From Cotesia glomerata (taxonomy: Eukaryota; Arthropoda; Insecta; Hymenoptera; Braconidae), in the NCBI RefSeq assembly GCF_020080835.1, contig NC_058162.1, positions 7,269,323 to 7,333,322 of the forward strand: a stretch of DNA of 64,000 bases. The letters run 5' to 3'. Under the pieces are notes generated by a model that saw nothing but the letters and a program-made list of their open reading frames with translations, was not told where the DNA came from and searched no databases. The position numbers and the translations under genes are program-made. This document shows positions 48,161-59,300 of the stretch, piece by piece (within the stretch, counting starts at the first letter, position 1; each line of letters opens with the position of its first letter).

Positions 48161-49684
48161 CACTGAGAAAAAAGTATTTTGATTATCACAATACTTGGTA
48201 TTTTGATTATCAAAATACCAAGTATTGTGATTATCAGAATATAAGTCAGTTCAAGATCTATACTCTGCGCAGTAAACTATAATATATGCTCTGTCACTGC
48301 CATCGACGTTTTAACACTAACAGTTAGTTTATTTGATTTATGCACTGGTAAAAATAGATTTCAACTAGTATTTATTATATTAGCTTGAAAAAAATTTATT
48401 ATTACACTTTTAATTTTAATTTTAATTTGTTTTGTTAGCTTTATGTCAATTGATTTGTGCCAGTAAAGTGAGGTTATAAACATCTAATAGTCTATTACAT
48501 TGGTATACTGATCAACAGACTCGATAGAGTCTGACGCCAAGTTCCGTTCTCAAGCCAGACTACCGAGTATGTATATACCGTAAGCAGAACGGTTTTTTGA
48601 GGTTACAAATTTTTTTTCAAATTTATTTTGATTTTTTTTTTTTATATGATATTTTATAATAGTAGTTCATGCTTTTTATTACGCGTATTACTTGATTATT
48701 ATCAATTATCTTTATAATTTCTATTTAAAATTATTAAAGATAATCAGCACAAACTATAGCGACCCAGATTTTTAGATTTTAACTTTTTTCTTATGTAAAA
48801 AGCGGACGGCCAGAGACTAAATAATATAAAGATGCATGCTAATCTTATAATAGATGGGAAACTACAGTGAAAAAAAGATATTTGACAGCTTGCAATTACA
48901 CACGCCAGGCGGCGCAAGAATAACTTTTACATGAACTATAGCTTAAAAGGGATAGTTTGCCACCGGAAATGTATTAAATTAAAATTGTCAATTTTTATTA
49001 TAATTACAAAAAATACTGAAATCCGAACAAAAACAGTTTCACTGTAAAAAAATCACGCCAAGTCCACGTTCATAAGACTATTAAGAAAAAAAAATTTTAT
49101 TTCTTTACAAAAAAATATAAAATTAAACATTAAAAAATGCAAGTAACCGATATGGTTGTATATGATTTTCGGAAATTAAAAAAAATTTTTTTGTAAATTT
49201 AAAAATTAAAAGAAACAATTTTGGAACGTACTTGGTGTGCGTCATTGTGTACTTCAATTTTTTTTAAAAGTCCTAGTAGATAGATTTTAGGAATTTCATA
49301 AAAAGTGAAATTTTTCGTAACCACGCACACTAAATACGTTCCAAAATTGTTTTTTTTAATTTTTAAATTTACAACAAAATTTTTTTTAATTTCCGAAAAT
49401 CATATACAACCATATCGGTTACTTGCATTTTTTAATTTTTAATTTTATATCTTTTTGTAAAGAAATAAAATTTTTTTTTTCTTAATAGTCTTATGAACGT
49501 GGACTTGGCGTGATTTTTTTACAGTGAAACTGTTTTTGTTCGGATAATTAGTATACCTAGGTATTGTGAAAATCAGTATACTTATTGTGATAATCAAAAT
49601 ACCACGTATTCTTAGTAGCACAATACCAAGTATTCTGATTATCAAAAAAAATATCCTTCGTAGCAAAATACTTTTTTCTCAGTG
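48161..49684. mobile_element. 1.5-kb TA-flanked element (family K) interrupting glycogen synthase exon 3
   Basis: Ends CACTGAGAAAAAAGTATTTT and AAAATACTTTTTTCTCAGTG between TA at 48159-48160 and 49685-49686. Removing it and one TA restores the acceptor ACAG and the frame ATA-GTG-ACT-GGT expected for this exon. The sub-terminal parts carry TGATTATCAAAATACCAAGT repeats. A second foldback lies inside. Confidence 0.88.
49021..49545. mobile_element. Foldback nested in family K
   Basis: 525-bp inverted repeat from ATCCGAACAAAAACAGTTTC to its complement ending GTTCGGAT. Arms of about 230 bp match through GCCAAGTCCACGTTCATAAG and TACTTGCATTTTTTAA blocks. The loop is about 60 bp. Confidence 0.8.
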
Positions 49685-52040
49685 TAGTGACTGGTACTTG
49701 GCTTGTTGATGGAAACCCTCAAGTAATTTTATTTGACATCGGGAGTACAGCATGGAAACTAGATGAATACAAGTCAGAATTATGGAACACTTGCAATATA
49801 GGTATTCCACATTTAGATAATGAAGCTAATGATGCCGTTATACTGGGATATCTTGTATGTCAATTTATAACTGAATTCAGGTAAGACAAAATTCGTTGAA
49901 ATTTATTATATTGTAATTTTAATGGATTATTAAATTGACATTGATAAATAAATTTAGAAAGGCTGCTGAAGAGAGTTCCAGTGTACAGCCAAGAGTTTTG
50001 GTCCATTGCCATGAGTGGCAAGCCGGTCTTGGATTAGTTGCTTTGAGAACAAGAGATGTTGATGTCGCGACTATTTTCACTACTCATTCAACGCTTTTAG
50101 GCAGATACCTTTGTGCCGGAAAAATTGATTTTTACAATAACTTGGATAAGGTAAACTTCAAATGATAATGATTGATGTGGATATTCTTTACGTATTTATA
50201 ATTATAAAAAAAATTTCCAGTTCAATGTTGATGAAGAAGCTGGAAAACGTCAAATCTATCATCGATATTGTATGGAACGAGTAGCGGCTCACCTTTGTCA
50301 TATATTTACAACTGTTTCGGATATTACTGGCATTGAAGTTGAACATTTACTCAAACGTAAACCAGATATTATCACACCAAATGGTTTGAATGTTAAAAAA
50401 TTTTCAGTACTTCATGAGTTTCAAAAGTTACATACTGTTAACAAAAAAAAAATTCACGAATTTGTCCGAGTTCATTTCCGAGGTCATTTCTATGGGTGTG
50501 TATTAAAAGAAAAAAAAAAAAAAAAAAAAAAAAAATAAAACTTTATTAATAATACTTTAATTCTTAGTGGGAAATAAGGACTCAATTTTTTGTGGACTAT
50601 TTTTTATTAATAATAAAAATAAATTATTATTTCAGTCATTTTGATTTTGATCTGGATAAAACTTTATATTTTTTCACTGCTGGACGTTATGAATTTGGAA
50701 ATAAAAGAGCTGATATTTTTATAGAAGCTTTAGCCAGATTAAATTATTATTTAAAAACCTCAAAACCAGATATTACTGTGGTTGCATTTTTAATTTTTCC
50801 CGCACGTACAAATAATTTTAACGTTGAATCTCTACGCGGACATGCGGTAAGTATTTAATAATTTTAGTTTTGATGTAAACAAGTTGTGCTTTAATTTTAT
50901 GAAATCAAATTTTTCTAGGTGACTAAATCATTAAGAGACACTATCTATGTAATTCAACAAAATGTTGGCAAACGAATGTATGAATCTTGTCTTTCCGGAA
51001 GATTACCTGATGCAATGGATATGCTATTGAAAGATGAAATTATAAAAATTAAACGGTAAAACTTGAGTTACTATAAATCTAAAAAATTATTTAAACATTA
51101 TTAAAAACTTTTTATAGTTGTCTATATGGTTTACAACGAAGTGGTCTACCCCCAGTTACGACTCAAATGTTATTAATGATTGGAATGATCCAATTTTGAA
51201 TACAATAAGAAGGTGCAATTTATTCAATACGGCCCATGATCGAGTTAAAGTAATATTTCGAAAAATGTGACTAACAAAATTAAAAAACAATAACCTCGAT
51301 TTTCGAAAATTTTTTATTTTCTTAGGGGGAAGTTAAAAATATGTTTTACTTATAGATAGTCTTTCATTCAGAGTTTTGATCTTCTACGAATCCACTTTTT
51401 GGACTTGATTATGAAGAATTTGTTCGAGGATGCCATTTAGGAGTTTTTCCATCATATTACGAACCGTGGGGATATACTCCAGCTGAATGTACAGTTATGG
51501 GAAGTCCAAGTATAACAACAAATTTATCTGGATTTGGTTGTTTTATGCAAGAACATATCGCTGATCCGATGAGTTATGGAATTGATATTGTCGATCGTCG
51601 TTTTACTGATGTTGAATCTAGCGTTCAACAATTAGCCAATTACATGTTTGATTTTACTCGACTTAGTCGACGGCAGCGAATTATTCAGAGAAATCGTACC
51701 GAACGTTTAAGTGACATGCTTGATTGGCGAAATCTTGGAATTGTAGATATTTTTTTATTTTTATCATTCAAGTAATGAAAAAAAAAAAAAAAAAAACTAA
51801 CTGAATGTTATTTAATTTTAGTATTATCGGCAAGCAAGAATGAAAGCGTTAGTAAAAGTTTATCCAGAATTTACATCAGAACTGGATGATACTAGTGTTG
51901 GTCGATTTAACTATCCAAGACCATTAAGCAAGCCTCCATCACCGTCTTCATCTCGCATTACTACACCTGCAGCTTCAGTCTATGGTTCCGACGAAAAGGA
52001 TGAAGTCGATGATGAAAAAGAGGTGCACATTTATTGTTAA

Positions 52041-52847
52041 CTAGCCGTTACCCACCCGCTTCGCGTGGCGTACAATATACGTGTATTTGTATATCTATAT
52101 TCACAAATATAGGTATACAAATACATAGAGTGATCATATAATGGTACATGATCATCTATTATGGCTTGTACCTTATATAAAAATTTTTAATTTTTTCTAT
52201 ATTTAATGCCTTCTTATTATCCTTTAGGAATTGAATTTTATAATTTTTTAATTAACGCCCACGCAAGGATTTGTAAGGGTGGCATTTCATAAAATTCATT
52301 CTTTACAGCTCAAAAACTCCAAAAAAAATCCATCTGGCCCAGTTTCAATCCTTTAGCTGCTATAGATTAAAAGGTACAATTTCTTTTAATTTTACGCCCA
52401 CGCACGGACATGTAGGGGTAGAATTTAATGAAATTTATTCTTAACAGCTCAAAAACGCCAAAAAACCATTCTGGCCATGTTTCAAAGTATTAATAGCTAT
52501 AGATTGAAATTTACGAATTTTTTCTTAATTTGACGCCCACGCACGGGCACGCCAGGGGGGTGGAATGTCACAGAATTCGTTTTTAAAAAATTTCTAAATG
52601 TAATTTGAAACATTCTGACCAAGTTTTGAACTATTAAAAGCCATAATTGAAAAATATGAATTTTTTTTCGTGAACACCCCCGCAACCCCCCTTGTGGGTG
52701 GAATTTCGTGAAATCCGTTCTTAGCTGACCTCTACTTGGCAAAAGGAATATTCCTGCCAAATTTCAAGTCTCTAGGTCTTATAGTTCCAGAGATATCGTG
52801 ATGAGTGACTATCTATATCTATAGAAAGTCTCCTATATATATATAGA
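52041..52847 (-). mobile_element. Helitron-like element in glycogen synthase intron 10
   Basis: On the minus strand it begins TCTATATATATATAGGAGAC after A and ends with the GC hairpin CCACGCGAAGCGGGTGG and GTAACGGCTAG before T. 807 bp. Contains the AGAGATATCG block. A different family from H1, with the same terminal logic. Confidence 0.75.
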
Positions 52848-53087
52848 TTATGTAGTAAAATCTCTATCTAGTTGTGCAAGTTATGTTTTTTGCTCTTCTC
52901 AAAACACAACTATGAAACTTTATAGAAATTTAAGCGTGCTCGATGATTAATAATTTGATTTAATGGTTTTTCAGCTTGAAGAATTAAGACAAGCAAATGA
53001 CAGATAAGGTCATTGTTTTTTTTTTTTTTTTTTTTTTTAAGTGATAATATTGAAAAATTGATAACATCCACGAAAAGAATAATTTAA

Positions 53088-53093
53088 AATAAA
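53088..53093 (+). terminator. Candidate poly(A) signal after glycogen synthase
   Basis: AATAAA about 80 bases past the TAA of the last exon. Weak evidence in AT-rich DNA. Confidence 0.3.
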
Positions 53094-54227
53094 TACTTTA
53101 TTAATATTAAATTTTTCAATTATAAACTGCCGCTACAATTTTTAATAAATGTTTTTTTTCATTATTTTGTTTTTTCATCTCTTCCATGTTATTGAAATTA
53201 ACTTTTATAGAGCAATTTAAAAAATTTTTTTACAAATAAATTATTTTATTAGAAAATAATATTGAAGAAATAAAAAAAAATATTTATGCAATTTTGTTTG
53301 ATTAAAAAAATTTTTTGTCACACCAAACTAAGGAAAAAAATTATATTAATTTTGATATTTTTAAACAAATAATTATTTTTTTATTTTTATTTAATGTAAA
53401 AACAATAAAGAATTTTGCGAACTTTTTTTTATTTATGTAAATAAAATCCATTTTGGAGTGAATTTTACTCTGGAGGGATTTGATCAATTAAAAATTATCC
53501 ATTTCCCATATTTTTTTTTCTGTGTATATACATTATTTATTAATTTTTAATATAAATTAATTCCGTAGGGAAGAATATAACGCTCCACGTTATTTTAATT
53601 TATTATTGTAATTTCTGTGTCTGAATGACACATCAATGCATATTTAAAGCAACTCAAACTCCAATTTGTACCTAATTAAATAATTCAACGAATAAACGAG
53701 CACAATAATCGATCACCGAAAGTTGATAGCTCGGACAAAAATGATCACCGGCTCGTGTATTACCTTATAATTATTTTTGGTGTTATTATAATTATTTATC
53801 ATTCAGTAAATATTTGTTGTTTATCATAGATATCGATGATTTAATAATCAACAGTGGGCAACCCAATTAAGCATGATTAATAATTGATGAAGAGAAGGAT
53901 ATGCGGAGTGGCTAACGACTAACAGCTAGCAGCTAAGCGGCTAACAGGTATCGGATTTCCATAAAACGTACTCCACTTGAACTATTACCGTATTTGGATT
54001 GTTGATGCATTATAGGGAGCTCTCACTCCACTCACCCAATTGTAAAGCAGAACAATCTCGGATTATGCTCCAATGTGCTTCTGCTTGTAATTACTTGATA
54101 GCCGACAACTAGGACACGGCATAAGACGTGCAACAATCTATAGCTTACAGTCAGGAATTGCTTGCTGTGTTGCTAGTATTGCGGTTAATGATGATATTTG
54201 ATAGTGATGGATAAATTCGGTACTTAC

Positions 54228-54296
54228 ATGTTGGTCTCGTCCTGTTCGGCCTCGTCAAGGGGATCCAGGGTCGCTGGGGAGGCGGATTTGCTGTTA
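54228..54296 (-). CDS. Candidate isolated (cassette) exon, gene unknown
   Basis: 69 bp. On the minus strand it lies between the acceptor TTTGCGTTTCAG and the donor GTAAGT, and is open in the frame giving NSKSASPATLDPLDEAEQDE then TN. It is much richer in GC than its surroundings. Length is divisible by three, entering with one codon base and leaving with two, so it can be skipped without a frame change. It is upstream of the twin exons on the same strand, but its phase does not fit the 23039-23351 exon directly, so any link to twin needs intermediate exons that I did not find. The acidic Ser/Ala/Pro-rich peptide suggests a disordered region. Confidence 0.5.
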
Positions 54297-54390
54297 CTGA
54301 AACGCAAATTTTTAAAAATTAGAATCTTTATTGATGAAATTTTTGTTAATTAAATTTGAAAGGAATTTTTGTATTCAAATTAAAGAAAAA

Positions 54391-55079
54391 AATTAGGAAA
54401 ACGGTTGACCCTGAAGGCCATCCCTGCAACTTCCCGCTAATTCCATACTTAGGCGTTTAAAATTGCACCAATGACGTTTTTGAGCTCTTGGAGCTCAAAA
54501 ATACAATTTATGGGTTATTTTGAGCTCTCCGAGCTCAAAGAGATTACTTTCCCATGCTTTAAAGCTCTTCGAGCTCAAAAGTCTGATAGAGATTTGATAA
54601 GACACTATTTTTTGAATTTTTAAACCGCAATAACTTTTGAATGAATAAACCGATTTTTACGCGGTTAGAAGCATTCGACGCAGTTTTTTAAGCCTCACAA
54701 AGAATTTCAAATTTTGAATTGATTGCGCTAGGAATTTTGGAGTTATTCCGAAAAAACACTTTTTTCGGTTTTCTTTCGTTCACGATGTCTCTCGAACGAA
54801 TCAACCGATTTTGACTGGACTGGTAGCGATCGACGTGGTTTTTTGAGGTTAAGAGCTGATTAGTTTTTGGAATTGAACCTTTAAGCCGTTTAAAAGTTAT
54901 TCCAAAAAAACCACATTTGAAAAAAATTTTTTTTTCAGTTTTTTTAAGATTTCTCAAAATCTATTGATCTGAATTGGTCCAAATAGTTTTTAAAATCTAA
55001 GTTTGGTCAAGCCCTTTCGAATGGCACCAATTGCGATGAAATCGGTCAAGCCGTTCAAAAGTTATAAGCGGTTCACATA

Positions 55080-55151
<72 letters not shown>

Positions 55152-55300
55152 GTGACAACCTCGCGGGGATAGTCAGGGAAGCTTCCTGTGACCTTCAAAC
55201 GTCGAGATCTGATGAAAACTCGATTTTTGCAAAACGGGGTGAAAACAATAACTTCCCGATTTTTGAAAATCTTCGATTTTCTTAGCGGGAAGTTAAAAAT
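54391..55300. repeat. Family E repeat, copy 1
   Basis: About 910 bp, nearly identical in inverse orientation to 61791-62710. Contains GAGCTC-type repeats at 54480-54580, a CA microsatellite at about 55084-55150 and AACTTCCCGCTAA / TTAGCGGGAAGTT motifs near the ends. Overlapping frames look degenerate. Confidence 0.85.
55084..55150. repeat. (CA)n microsatellite in family E
   Basis: Uninterrupted CA run. The inverted partner has TG at 61949-62012. Confidence 0.9.
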
Positions 55301-55459
55301 TATTTTATTTTAATATGTTAGCATAGGAATCACAAATCGATTTGTTGAAATAATAAGATTGTTATGTCAATATAACAAAAATTTTTTGCTGGTTTAATGT
55401 AAACCAATCAGTTGATATAACAATTTTTTTTTTGAAATAGCTAAATTATTTTGTTCATA

Positions 55460-56013
55460 TCTATACTAATAAATAAAGAGACGGTTTTTTTGTCCGGTTA
55501 TACTGCGAAAACTACTGAACCGATCGGAATAAAAATAATACCATCAGATGCAGTGTGTTTCGGAGAAGGTTTTAGTATATGATATGTTGGTGATTACTTA
55601 TCCGAAGCCTATATTTTTTTGACTTAGAAATAATGAATTTTTATTGTTACTAAATTTATTCTATTCGATTGTCATTTGTTTAAAATAAATTTTTTAATTC
55701 TATTGGTTATGTTTATATACTAGGCAGATTTCTTCACTTATGAGACCTGCAATTTCTTTAACTGAAACTTTCAATGCTCAATACAAATTTTTTTTTTTTT
55801 TTCAAATCAATTATTATTCATTTTTGTAAGAATGATACGGGAATGTTACAATGATTGGACATTGAAAGTTAGAATGAATATTAGCTAGAATAATTATATG
55901 GATAAAAGGTGCATGTCAATTCGATAGAATTGAGAATTTGTGCAAGTAAAAACAATACTCAAATTAAATTTCAAGTCTAGATTTAAAAATGTAATTCTAT
56001 AAAGCGCCCAGCG
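55460..56013 (+). mobile_element. Helitron-like element (family H1), 3'-truncated
   Basis: Begins TCTATACTAATAAATAAAG after A and follows the 25054 copy to AAAGCGCCCAGCG. The rest of the hairpin and CTAG are missing. Both flanks are TTTTGTTATAAC-type repeat sequence, so it probably sits within another element. Confidence 0.75.
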
Positions 56014-56107
56014 AATAATTTTGTTGGAAAAATTTTCAAAAGAACATTTTTCCAAGACAGTAACCAGATTTTCGAGCTCGAAATTGTATTTTGAGATTTA
56101 AGAGCTA

Positions 56108-56329
56108 TACTGATAAAAAATTTAACTTGATTCAAAAGAAAAAATCTTGAATCAAGAATACCATTTTGAAGAAAATAATTTTCTTGAATCAAAAGGAAGA
56201 ACTCTTGAATTGAGAATAATTTCTTATCTTATGAATTTTTTCTCTTGAGTCAAGAAAATGATTTCTTATTCAAAATAACTCTTGGTTCAAGATTTTTTTT
56301 CTTGAATCAAGTTAAATTTTTTATCAGTG
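56108..56329. mobile_element. MITE family A copy
   Basis: 222 bp. Starts TACTGATAAAAAATTTAACT and ends AAATTTTTTATCAGTG between TA dinucleotides, near-palindromic. Almost the same length as the 20228 copy. Confidence 0.85.
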
Positions 56330-59300
56330 TACAACTTTTGCAATGAAAATTTTTTTGAGCGTTTTAAACTCAACAGGAACATAACAGGAAGTTTTAAGAA
56401 TGGTCGCAGAGTTAAATATATTCAAGATTTTTTAATTGGGACAATAAAAAAAAATTGTACTTTAATGACAATTGTGGAGAAAAGCTTCTCAAAATATTAC
56501 ACCTATTTTTGGCAACAAAATAATTTTGCTACTACAAAAAAAATGAACAGAGTAACAAAAGCAAAATTATTTTGTTGTCCTATCAAAATTAATTTAATGA
56601 CGTAACAAACTGGTTTGTTATTACAACTTGCCTTATCATGTCCGACCAAAAAATTTTTTTCTTCATAATTTTAAATCAAGAATGCAATTATTAAAAAAAT
56701 GATGTTTTTTTATTCAACATAAGAATAATTTTTATTACTCAATATATATATCATACAAATGGAGTTAAGTACAAGGTTCAAATTTCTTGGAAGATAAAAT
56801 AAAGATGTCAGACCGTATACGGAAGTAAAAAACACAAATAATGAATGAATGTATAATTACAGAAGTAAATAACAACAATAATCGGTGAAGTACAGATCCC
56901 CTGATGTATAAGATAATTTAGCGAATAAAGCAGAGTGGGCTAAAGAAGGAGAATGAGGAGGAGGAAAAGGTCTCGCTGGCATCATATCATCATTCGCGAG
57001 TATATATATGTTGATATATGAAGAGTATTTAGCACCATCGCGTGCAAAGAGCCGATTATCTCGAGCGATCGTGGACGCTACTTGAAGCCCAAGTACTGCG
57101 CTCGAGGCATTAATTTTCGTGACGGCTCTCTCGCACTCTATATTCACTCCTCCCTTGTGCTTGTGCTTGTGCTTGTGCTTGTGCTTGCATGCCTGCCTTT
57201 CTGCTGCCAGATACTCTCAACCCTATTTTACGGGGTCCAAATAGCCCAAATTCACTTCCACATCATATCAGCATGCAGGCATCATGCATACGGGCAGACA
57301 AACACACATCACACGGGATATGTACTTACATTGTATACCTATACAACAAACAAGCCTATATGTGCCGTGCAAGACCCTTTGTACCTCTTTCAATCCTTCC
57401 CACGCTCGGCTTTAATATCCTCACTCGTTATTACGATACAAAAGCTGTATATGATAATGCCTAAGTTGGGAAATTCTCCATGAATATGGTGACAAAGTCC
57501 GCAATAGGACGCTGCCTTTTTAGTCCAAAAAATTCGTTCCACGCTCGCTTTATAGAGCTTGCAAAAAATTTCTTTTCAGTGAAATATTTCCATGAACTTT
57601 TTCAATCGTATCTTTTGAATCTCATCTGCAGGGTGATAGAGGATATTTTTTTATACTTTGATTATTAATCCTGCTGGCCAATTTTTGTAAGATAAGGTTT
57701 CTTTCTATATTGTAGAAAAAGAAATATAGAAATTCAGTGAATTAATTACTTTTTTATTTTTTTGGTTGTAAAATCTGGAAGGATTTTAATTTCAATTTTA
57801 AAGTTATAGGGTTTAGTGATAATTAAATTGTCAGTTTTAATGAATGTAGCCAGGTAATTTCCGACTAAAAATCAATGAAAATTATATTTCAATAAAAATG
57901 CTAATTTTTACCATTAACAAATAAAATTTAATATTTTTGAAAATTATAACAATTAGGACTTATTTTAATATTGTTGAATAATTTTGGCATACTTAAACGT
58001 TTTAAAATAATTTAAACATCTTTAATAATTAAGATCAATTACAAGAGTTTTATTTTAAAATTAACATAAATATCCATCTCAAATACAAAAATATATTAAG
58101 TAAAGTAAAATATAAGAAGTTTAATTATTTAATTAAGTATTATTATACCATGTTACCGCTCATACTTGAAATTTCAATTTTGGCAATAGTAAAAATAATT
58201 ATTTTTGTTAATATTATATTGTATTTTTTTAGTACTAATTTATTTAAAAAAAAAAAAATAGTTAAATATCTGTTGACATGAGTACTAATTGATTTTTAAC
58301 TTAAAAAAATGAAAATTTCACTAATAACAATAACTTTCGACTCTATTTTTTTATATTTTAACCAAATATTAATATTTTACTCTCGTACTCATCTTTTGAT
58401 TAATTTAATTAATTAAACTTCTTCCGGGTCCATAACCTGTAGAAATTAGGTAGTTTTAAAGATTAAATGATCAATAATAATTTTTCGACCATATTTTCCA
58501 TTCACAAATATCAAAATTAAAAAAAGCTAGACAAAAGGTATAGTGTTATTCAATAAATAACATTTTTTAAAAATTGACTTTTAATCGAGCCATAAATTGC
58601 GCCAACACAATCAAAGAGCAATCAGGAAAAGTAATTGGTCTTCCGAAGTTTGAATAATATCGCTATACTTCTGCTTTCGAACAAATATTCATCGCATGAT
58701 TGTTTTCGCTTCGAAATTTAAATTGAAGTTGAAAACCCACAAATAGTTTTTTACGATTGTGTGTGAGTTATAACAATGAATACCGCAGTAGTAGCTTTGG
58801 CTTAAATAATATAAAGCCAAAGTAAATAGTTATTTCGGTACATCGCCTGGAGTACAAATGTTATCTGGCATTTGAATTTCCATTTAAAAGCTAGCATAGA
58901 AGTTATGCATCATTTGGTAGCATATTCCGAATTCAAAATAGAAACACTTCCAACGATGTAGCGCAACTAAAGCGTCCATTTAGTAACCGAGAGAGCGTCA
59001 AAGTAACAAAATGTCGGTCCTTCTCTCGAGGCAGTTTTAGATCGCGTCTGGCATCCAGTGCCTGGACCTCCTCTCGAGACGCTGGAGAACTGAATTGTTA
59101 ATTCTGATTATACTCACGGACGCTATAATATATAATAGAATGGCCCTGGTCATACTAACATACTCATTACACTGACTTAACTTTGCATTGGGTGGGTTCA
59201 GTTCACTTTGACTGCACTCCTCACTATCTGTCTCTCTCTTTTTCACTTGTTCATTCATTCTCTTTCTGCTTTTACCCTTAACTTAATGTATTCTCATTTG

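Larger units (their letters stand above)
47458..53007 (+). pseudogene. Glycogen synthase, intron-containing pseudogene
   Basis: Derived from the UDP-glucose glycosyltransferase that elongates glycogen. Eleven exons are read: 47458-47596, 47680-47864, 48158-48160 plus 49687-49880, 49958-50150, 50221-50495, 50636-50846, 50919-51055, 51118-51249, 51356-51742, 51822-52022 and 52975-53007. All keep GT-AG borders. Family landmarks remain: KVGGIYT, HCHEWQAG, PDIITPNGLNVKKFS, the catalytic-Glu block YYEPWGYTPAEC, the Arg-rich RRQRIIQRNRTERLSD and the LEELRQAN tail. Lesions are a 1.5-kb transposon in the first codon of exon 3, one missing base near 51165 (exon 8) and TGA at 51377-51379 where the family has Leu. 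There is also a 12-bp tandem duplication (50467-50490) that adds four residues. Retained introns exclude a retrocopy. It is either a dead duplicate or loss of the gene itself. Confidence 0.9.

Noticed and set aside
47458..53007. Retrocopied glycogen synthase
   Set aside because: All introns are present with GT-AG borders, so it did not arise from mRNA.
23352..54227. Twin leucine-rich-repeat exons expected on the minus strand
   Set aside because: I looked for LRR-like codons with splice borders in the less AT-rich patches and found none. They may be short, or upstream of the window.
57082..57483. 133-codon plus-strand ORF
   Set aside because: It includes the CTTGTG repeat (Leu-Val run), has no recognised domain, and overlapping ORFs of similar quality occur in other frames.
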